NCBI RefSeq assembly: GCF_016735595.1
Contig: NZ_JAERRB010000004.1
Coordinates: 434,001-498,000, forward strand
Direction: 5' to 3'
Origin: Chryseolinea lacunae
GTDB taxonomy: Bacteria > Bacteroidota > Bacteroidia > Cytophagales > Cyclobacteriaceae
Length of the DNA stretch: 64,000 bases
Part shown: positions 59,549 through 64,000 of the stretch, piece after piece
Numbering within the stretch: the stretch's first letter is position 1
Layout: every line of letters starts with the position of its first letter
Made by a program: the position numbers and the translations under genes
Notes under the pieces: model-generated
Told to the model about the DNA's origin: nothing
Database searches by the model: none
The model's input: the letters and a program-made list of their open reading frames with translations, nothing else

Positions 59549-60748
59549 ATGATAACAACCGCCAACAGAATTGCACAGGTAGAAGAATACTACTTCAGCC
59601 GTAAGCTGGCCGAAGTGCGCGGCCTCGACACGCCCGAACTTCGCGTCATCAACCTGGGCATCGGCAGCCCCGACCAGGCACCGTCTGCCGCGACGATCGA
59701 CGCGCTCATTGCGTCAGCAAAAAATCCGGCGAACCACGGCTACCAGAACTACAAGGGCATTCCCCAACTGCGCAACGCGATTGCCGACTTCTATAAAAAC
59801 ATCTACAACGTTTCGCTGAACGCCGAAACGATGATCCTTCCCCTCATGGGTTCCAAAGAAGGCATCATGCACATTGCCATGGCGTTTGTGAACGAAGGCG
59901 ACGAAGTGCTTATTCCCAACCCGGGCTATCCAACGTATTCGTCGGTGGCCAACCTGGTGGGCGCAAAGCTCAGTCCCTATGCCCTCCGCGAAGACTCCAA
60001 CTGGGGTATCGACATGGAGGCATTGAAGAAGCGCGACCTCTCGAAGGTGAAGATCATGTGGGTGAACTTTCCGCACATGCCCACCGGTCGCACAGCATCG
60101 CGCGAAGAATTGAAAGAACTGGTGGACCTGGCGCGGAAGAATCAATTCCTGATTGTGAACGACAATCCCTATAGCCTCATCCTGAACGACGAGCCCATGA
60201 GCATCCTCTCCATTGAAGGAGCCGACGAAGTGGCGCTCGAACTGAACTCGCTCAGCAAGTCGCACAACATGGCGGGCTGGCGCATTGGCTGGGTGGCCGG
60301 CCGCAAGGAATATATCGAAGCCGTGTTGAAAGTGAAAAGCAACATGGACTCGGGCATGTTTCTCGGGTTGCAACATGCCGCCGTGGAAGCGTTGAAGAAC
60401 GGCCCCGAATGGTTCACCGCACTCAACGGCGTGTATGCCCACCGTAAACGCGTGGCCACAGACCTGCTGAACCTGCTGGGATGCACCTACTCCGAAAAAC
60501 AATCGGGCTTGTTTGTGTGGGCCAAAGCGCCCGACCACATTCAGGACGTGGAGAAGTGGATCGACGAAATTCTGTACGGCACAAAAGTGTTCATCACACC
60601 CGGTTTCATATTTGGTGAAGCCGGCCGCCGATACATTCGCATTTCACTATGCTGCACCGTCACCATGTTGACGGAAGCGGTGAAACGTATTGAAACATTC
60701 TTAGGAGACAAAGCCGCGACAAAAAACAAGGCTTCCATAAACGCATAA
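59549..60748 (+). CDS. PLP-dependent class I/II aminotransferase (aromatic/prephenate type)
   Basis: 399 residues of fold type I. LGIGSPDQAPSAATIDALI, the GSKEGIMHIAMAFVNEGDEVLIPNPGYPTY cofactor region and Schiff-base K237 (NSLSKSHNMAGWRIGW) followed by MFLGLQHAAVEAL are visible. Placed between prephenate dehydratase and dehydrogenase, it probably aminates phenylpyruvate and 4-hydroxyphenylpyruvate (or prephenate). Twenty-one bases separate it from pheA and eight from tyrA. Confidence 0.93.
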   Translation: MITTANRIAQVEEYYFSRKLAEVRGLDTPELRVINLGIGSPDQAPSAATIDALIASAKNPANHGYQNYKGIPQLRNAIADFYKNIYNVSLNAETMILPLMGSKEGIMHIAMAFVNEGDEVLIPNPGYPTYSSVANLVGAKLSPYALREDSNWGIDMEALKKRDLSKVKIMWVNFPHMPTGRTASREELKELVDLARKNQFLIVNDNPYSLILNDEPMSILSIEGADEVALELNSLSKSHNMAGWRIGWVAGRKEYIEAVLKVKSNMDSGMFLGLQHAAVEALKNGPEWFTALNGVYAHRKRVATDLLNLLGCTYSEKQSGLFVWAKAPDHIQDVEKWIDEILYGTKVFITPGFIFGEAGRRYIRISLCCTVTMLTEAVKRIETFLGDKAATKNKASINA

Positions 60749-60756
60749 GCAACACC

Positions 60757-61638
60757 ATGAAAGCAACGGTAATCGGTTTGGGATTGATTGGCGGCTCCAT
60801 CGCACTGGACCTGAAGAAGGCCGGGGTGGTGACGGAGGTGGTGGGCCTCGATCAAAACAAGGAACATGCCGACAAAGCCTTGGCGCTGGGGTTGGTGGAC
60901 CGCATTGGCGAACAACAGGAAGCCCTGGCAACATCCGACCTGATTGTGCTGGCCATTCCCGTGAACGCGCTGGGCAAATTGCTGCCTGCGGTGCTGGACA
61001 CCATTCACAAAGATGCTGTGGTGATGGATGCCGGGTCGACAAAAAGTTTGATCTGCCGCGCCATTGCCAACCACCCGAAGCGCGAACAATTTGTGGCGGC
61101 GCACCCCATTGCCGGAACGGAAAACTCCGGCCCCGAAGCGGCCTTCGAAGGATTGTTCCGGAACAAGACCAACATCATCTGCGAACGCGAAAAATCATCG
61201 GCGCATGCCCTTGACGTGGTGGGACAGGTGTTTGATGCACTGGGCATGAACACCATCTTCATGGAACCCGAAGAACACGACAAACACGTGGCCTATGTGT
61301 CGCACCTGTCGCACGTGAGCTCGTTTCTGTTGGGACAAACCGTGCTGGACATTGAGCGCGACGAAAAGAATATCTTCGCGCTGGCGGGCAGCGGTTTTGC
61401 ATCGACCGTTCGTCTGGCAAAAAGTTCGCCCGACATGTGGGCGCCGATCTTCGAACAAAACGCGGAGTATCTTAGCCAGGCCTTGCTGGAATACATCATG
61501 CACCTGCAGAAGTTTCAGTATTACTTAATGAAGCGCGACGCCAAAGAGCTTCATCGCATCATGGCCGATGCCAACCGGATCAGAGAGATATTAAATGGTA
61601 TAGAGCATAAACAAACAAAACAGCAAATCGCAAAATAA
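60757..61638 (+). CDS. tyrA: Prephenate dehydrogenase
   Basis: 293 residues. The NAD(P)-binding motif is G7-L-G9-L-I-G12-G-S. LIVLAIPVNALGKLLPAVLDTI, DAGSTKSLI and AAHPIAGTENSGPEAA, then HDKHVAYVSHLSHVSSFLLGQ, are the catalytic and prephenate-binding segments. It converts prephenate to 4-hydroxyphenylpyruvate for tyrosine. No ACT domain. Eight bases after the aminotransferase gene; the DAHP synthase gene follows after 12 bases. Confidence 0.96.
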   Translation: MKATVIGLGLIGGSIALDLKKAGVVTEVVGLDQNKEHADKALALGLVDRIGEQQEALATSDLIVLAIPVNALGKLLPAVLDTIHKDAVVMDAGSTKSLICRAIANHPKREQFVAAHPIAGTENSGPEAAFEGLFRNKTNIICEREKSSAHALDVVGQVFDALGMNTIFMEPEEHDKHVAYVSHLSHVSSFLLGQTVLDIERDEKNIFALAGSGFASTVRLAKSSPDMWAPIFEQNAEYLSQALLEYIMHLQKFQYYLMKRDAKELHRIMADANRIREILNGIEHKQTKQQIAK

Positions 61639-61650
61639 ACGTCAAGGCAT

Positions 61651-62754
61651 ATGAAGAAGACATTGCAACTGGAATCTATTTCGAAATGGCTGCCCACAGC
61701 CAGCAAGCCCATCATCATCAGCGGACCGTGCAGCGCGGAAACCGAAGACCAGATGGTGACCACCGCCAAGCAACTTGCCGCCACCGGCAAAGTGCACGCC
61801 CTGCGCGCCGGTATCTGGAAACCCCGCACACGCCCCGGCCAATATGAAGGCGCCGGCGAAGAGGGGTTGAAGTGGCTGGTACAGGCCAAGAAAGAAACCG
61901 GCCTGCCCGTGACCACCGAAGTGGCCAACGCCGCCCACGTAGACGCCTGCCTGAAAGCCGGTGTCGACATTCTGTGGATCGGTGCCCGCACCACCGTGAA
62001 CCCTTTCTCGGTACAGGAAATTGCCGACGCCCTCAAAGGTGTTGACATCCCCGTGATGGTGAAGAACCCTATCAACCCCGACCTCGAGTTGTGGATCGGC
62101 GCCCTCGAACGCCTCAACAAAGCCGGCCTCACCAAACTGGCGGCCATTCACCGCGGCTTCTCGTCGTTCGAAAAAGGTCCCTTCCGCAATGCGCCGATGT
62201 GGGACATGGGCATCGAGTTGAAAACCCGCATTCCCGAGCTGGACATACTCTGCGATCCCAGCCACATTGCCGGCAACCGCGAGCTGATCTCGTTCATCTC
62301 CCAAAAAGCGCTTGACCTCGACATGGCCGGTCTCATGATCGAAGCCCACATCAACCCCGATGCTGCGTGGAGCGATGCCAAACAACAGGTAACGCCCGCC
62401 AACCTTGCCAAAATCATCGACGGCCTGGTGGTGCGCACCGTGTCGTCAGACAACAAGACGTTCAAGGATACCCTCAGCATCCTGCGCGAGCAGATCGACC
62501 AGCTCGACGACGAAATCATGTCGAAGATGGCGGCTCGTATGAAAATATCGGAGAAGATCGGCCAGTACAAAAAAGAAAACGGCGTCACCATTTTGCAGGT
62601 GAACCGCTGGGAAGAGATCATCCAAACCCGCATCACGCTGGGCAAGGCCATGGGCCTCAACCCCGACTTCACCACCGATTTGTTGAAACTCATTCACCAG
62701 GAGTCCATCCAAATCCAGACCAAGGTGATGAACAAAGTGGAAGAGCGCGTTTAA
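61651..62754 (+). CDS. Bifunctional DAHP synthase / chorismate mutase
   Basis: 367 residues. The N-terminal part (1-265) is a type I-beta DAHP synthase, with IISGPCSAET (G25-P-C27-S), LRAGIWKPRTRPGQYEGAG, TTEVANAAHVDACLKAGVDILWIGART, CDPSHIAGNRE and MIEAHINPDAAWSDAKQQ. The C-terminal part (about 270-367) is an AroQ-type chorismate mutase (LSILREQIDQLDDEIMSKM, ISEKIGQYKKENGVTI). In related fusions the mutase domain binds prephenate and makes the synthase feedback-sensitive. Last gene of the operon, closed by a strong terminator. Confidence 0.96.
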   Translation: MKKTLQLESISKWLPTASKPIIISGPCSAETEDQMVTTAKQLAATGKVHALRAGIWKPRTRPGQYEGAGEEGLKWLVQAKKETGLPVTTEVANAAHVDACLKAGVDILWIGARTTVNPFSVQEIADALKGVDIPVMVKNPINPDLELWIGALERLNKAGLTKLAAIHRGFSSFEKGPFRNAPMWDMGIELKTRIPELDILCDPSHIAGNRELISFISQKALDLDMAGLMIEAHINPDAAWSDAKQQVTPANLAKIIDGLVVRTVSSDNKTFKDTLSILREQIDQLDDEIMSKMAARMKISEKIGQYKKENGVTILQVNRWEEIIQTRITLGKAMGLNPDFTTDLLKLIHQESIQIQTKVMNKVEERV

Positions 62755-62783
62755 TCTCCGACACCGACATTCGTTTTAAAACA

Positions 62784-62820
62784 AAAACCCCTCTTTTCTT
62801 ACAGAGGGGTTTTATTTTTT
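62784..62820 (+). terminator. Rho-independent terminator of the aromatic operon
   Basis: AAAACCCCTCT (62784-62794) pairs perfectly with AGAGGGGTTTT (62803-62813), 8-base loop, followed by ATTTTTT. It lies 30 bases after the DAHP synthase stop. Confidence 0.92.
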
Positions 62821-62879
62821 AGTTCGGGTGCCAAAAGCATGAGACTATTTTTTTTACTTTCGGTACGCTAATACGTTAT

Positions 62880-62984
62880 ATGAATCGTTTCTTGTTGTCG
62901 ATCGCCGGCCTTCTGATCGGTTTCACCATTCTCCGGGCATCACCGTCGGCAACGTTTCGTTTTAACAGAGCCAAACATGACTAG
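62880..62984 (+). CDS. Possible small hydrophobic protein
   Basis: A 34-codon ORF with a signal-like core (MNRFLLSIAGLLIGFTILRASPSA), overlapping the start of the next gene by eight bases. It could be a real micro-protein, a coupling leader, or chance. No other support is visible. Confidence 0.3.
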   Translation: MNRFLLSIAGLLIGFTILRASPSATFRFNRAKHD

Positions 62985-64000
62985 AACAATCTTTGCCAGT
63001 TTCACTATCGCCGTGTGTGTGGTTGCTTCGGCAAGCGCGCAAAATTCGGATCTCTATAAAAGCCTGAAGGAAAAATTTCCCGACGACCCCGCCGTGTTTG
63101 TGACGCGCGAAGAAACCGTGACCCTGCAACTGAAAGAAGACTCGCTGCTGGTGTTTTCGGATGTGTCGGAAGATATTTTGCACCTGAAAGAACAAAGCGA
63201 AGTCTACTCGTCGGGCCGTGTCTACGGTTCACACTTCAACCAGGTGAAAGACATCAAAGCCAAAACGCTGGTGTGGGACAGAAGCCGCTACAAGGAAATG
63301 AACGTGTCGGATTTCAAAAAGAACAGCGACCGCGATGCCGGTGTGTTTTATGACGACTCCTACTATTATTCCTTCAACTATCCGTCGGTGTCGAATGGAA
63401 ACCGCACCCAGCTGCAATACCGCTCCACGCTGAAGGATGTTAAATTTCTGCCGGGTTTTATTTTCTCCACCTACCTGCCACAAGGAAAAACAGCGTATGT
63501 GATCAAGACCAGCCCGCAGGTAGATTTGTTCTACGAAGTATTGAATGATGCGGCGGGTCTCATAAAATTCAGAAAGTACGACAAGGGCGGATTTCGTTAT
63601 TATGAGTGGACCGCCACCAACCTGCCGGCCCGTCGCAGCGAAGACAGTAGCCCGTCCGTGCGCTATTATGCCCCGCACCTCGTCACCTATGTGAAGTCGT
63701 ATGAGACGAAGAAAGGCAAAGTGAATGTGCTCGGCAATCTCGACGATCTTTATCATTGGTACTATAGTTTTGTGAAGGACCTCAATGCCGACACATCGCC
63801 CGAGCTGGTGGCTGTGGTGGAGAAGATCAAAGCACAAAGCAAGACGGAGAAAGACGTGGTGCGCGGCGTGTTCTATTGGGTGCAGGACAACATTCAATAC
63901 ATCGCGTTCGAGGAAGGCATGCGCGGCCTCATTCCGCACCACGCCAACTATGTGTGCGACAAACGCTACGGCGATTGCAAAGACATGGCCAACCTCATTG
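62977..64000 (+). CDS. Exported DUF3857/transglutaminase-like protein, partial (C-terminus outside window)
   Basis: Open from the ATG at 62977 to the window edge, 341 codons visible. A signal peptide (RTIFASFTIAVCVVASASAQ) precedes a DUF3857-like beta region (YYYSFNYPSVSNGNRTQLQYRS, QGKTAYVIKT) and then the start of a transglutaminase-like domain (KTEKDVVRGVFYWVQDNIQYIAFEEGMRGLIPHHANYV). The catalytic-type Cys is in YGDCKDMANLI near the cut end. Such proteins are abundant in Bacteroidota and act in the periplasm; their role is unknown. Confidence 0.88.
   Translation, partial: MTRTIFASFTIAVCVVASASAQNSDLYKSLKEKFPDDPAVFVTREETVTLQLKEDSLLVFSDVSEDILHLKEQSEVYSSGRVYGSHFNQVKDIKAKTLVWDRSRYKEMNVSDFKKNSDRDAGVFYDDSYYYSFNYPSVSNGNRTQLQYRSTLKDVKFLPGFIFSTYLPQGKTAYVIKTSPQVDLFYEVLNDAAGLIKFRKYDKGGFRYYEWTATNLPARRSEDSSPSVRYYAPHLVTYVKSYETKKGKVNVLGNLDDLYHWYYSFVKDLNADTSPELVAVVEKIKAQSKTEKDVVRGVFYWVQDNIQYIAFEEGMRGLIPHHANYVCDKRYGDCKDMANLI

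Noticed and set aside
1-64000. tRNA, rRNA or riboswitch genes
   Set aside because: I looked in the intergenic regions for T-loop sequences, rRNA segments and familiar riboswitch cores and found none I could support.

Overview
The window comes from the chromosome of a Bacteroidota bacterium, most likely a Cytophagales soil or freshwater relative of Chryseolinea or Ohtaekwangia. The reasons are giant secreted proteins ending in gliding-motility / type IX secretion C-terminal domains, a GT3-type glycogen synthase, paired GMC oxidoreductase and gluconate-dehydrogenase-subunit-3 genes, large FtsX/MacB-like permeases without an ATPase, and promoters matching the Bacteroidota form TTG-N19..21-TAnnTTTG. 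No tRNA, rRNA, CRISPR array, prophage or insertion sequence was recognised. Almost all the DNA is coding and it reads as core-type chromosome.

Layout. 1-7.8 kb: edge-truncated GH3 enzyme with a degraded catalytic loop, mutL, two tandem rhomboid proteases, then on the minus strand an alpha/beta hydrolase, a carboxypeptidase-regulatory-like protein, rlmN and a small exported protein. 8-10.2 kb: a DUF1611 + enolase-superfamily epimerase pair resembling the DgcN/DgcA D-glutamate route. 10.2-12.7 kb: a BlaI/BlaR-like (M56) pair whose promoter is bracketed by two identical palindromes. 12.9-18 kb: divergent genes for an IPT/NHL lipoprotein and an RCC1-repeat type IX cargo. 18-26.4 kb: clpB, glycogen synthase, a GlxA-type regulator, a VOC protein, a methyltransferase, a NUDIX protein and a hydrolase. 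26.5-36.5 kb: Dabb protein, TIM-barrel sugar isomerase-like protein, two opposed FtsX-like permeases around a TonB-C protein, and the GMC/subunit-3 pair. 36.5-40.3 kb: a second, larger RCC1 type IX cargo. 40.5-43.9 kb: an exported TldD/TldE-like peptidase pair. 44-48.7 kb: three alkylation-repair-type genes (Ada-like, PF09859-like 2OG oxygenase, AlkA-like) mixed with a metallo-beta-lactamase-fold protein and a DUF1080 lipoprotein. 48.7-54.2 kb: thioesterase, MazG, amidohydrolase, membrane acyltransferase, comB and gcvT. 54.3-58.3 kb: a type IX cargo with fibronectin-like modules, a small lipoprotein and a higBA toxin-antitoxin pair.

58.5-62.8 kb holds the Phe/Tyr operon (prephenate dehydratase, aminotransferase, prephenate dehydrogenase, DAHP synthase-chorismate mutase). 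It is preceded by the most interesting signal in the window: a 21-codon leader peptide with seven consecutive aromatic codons (YFYYFFF), then mutually exclusive antiterminator and terminator arms. This is a textbook ribosome-mediated attenuator in a phylum where such control is little documented. The window ends inside a DUF3857/transglutaminase-like exported protein.
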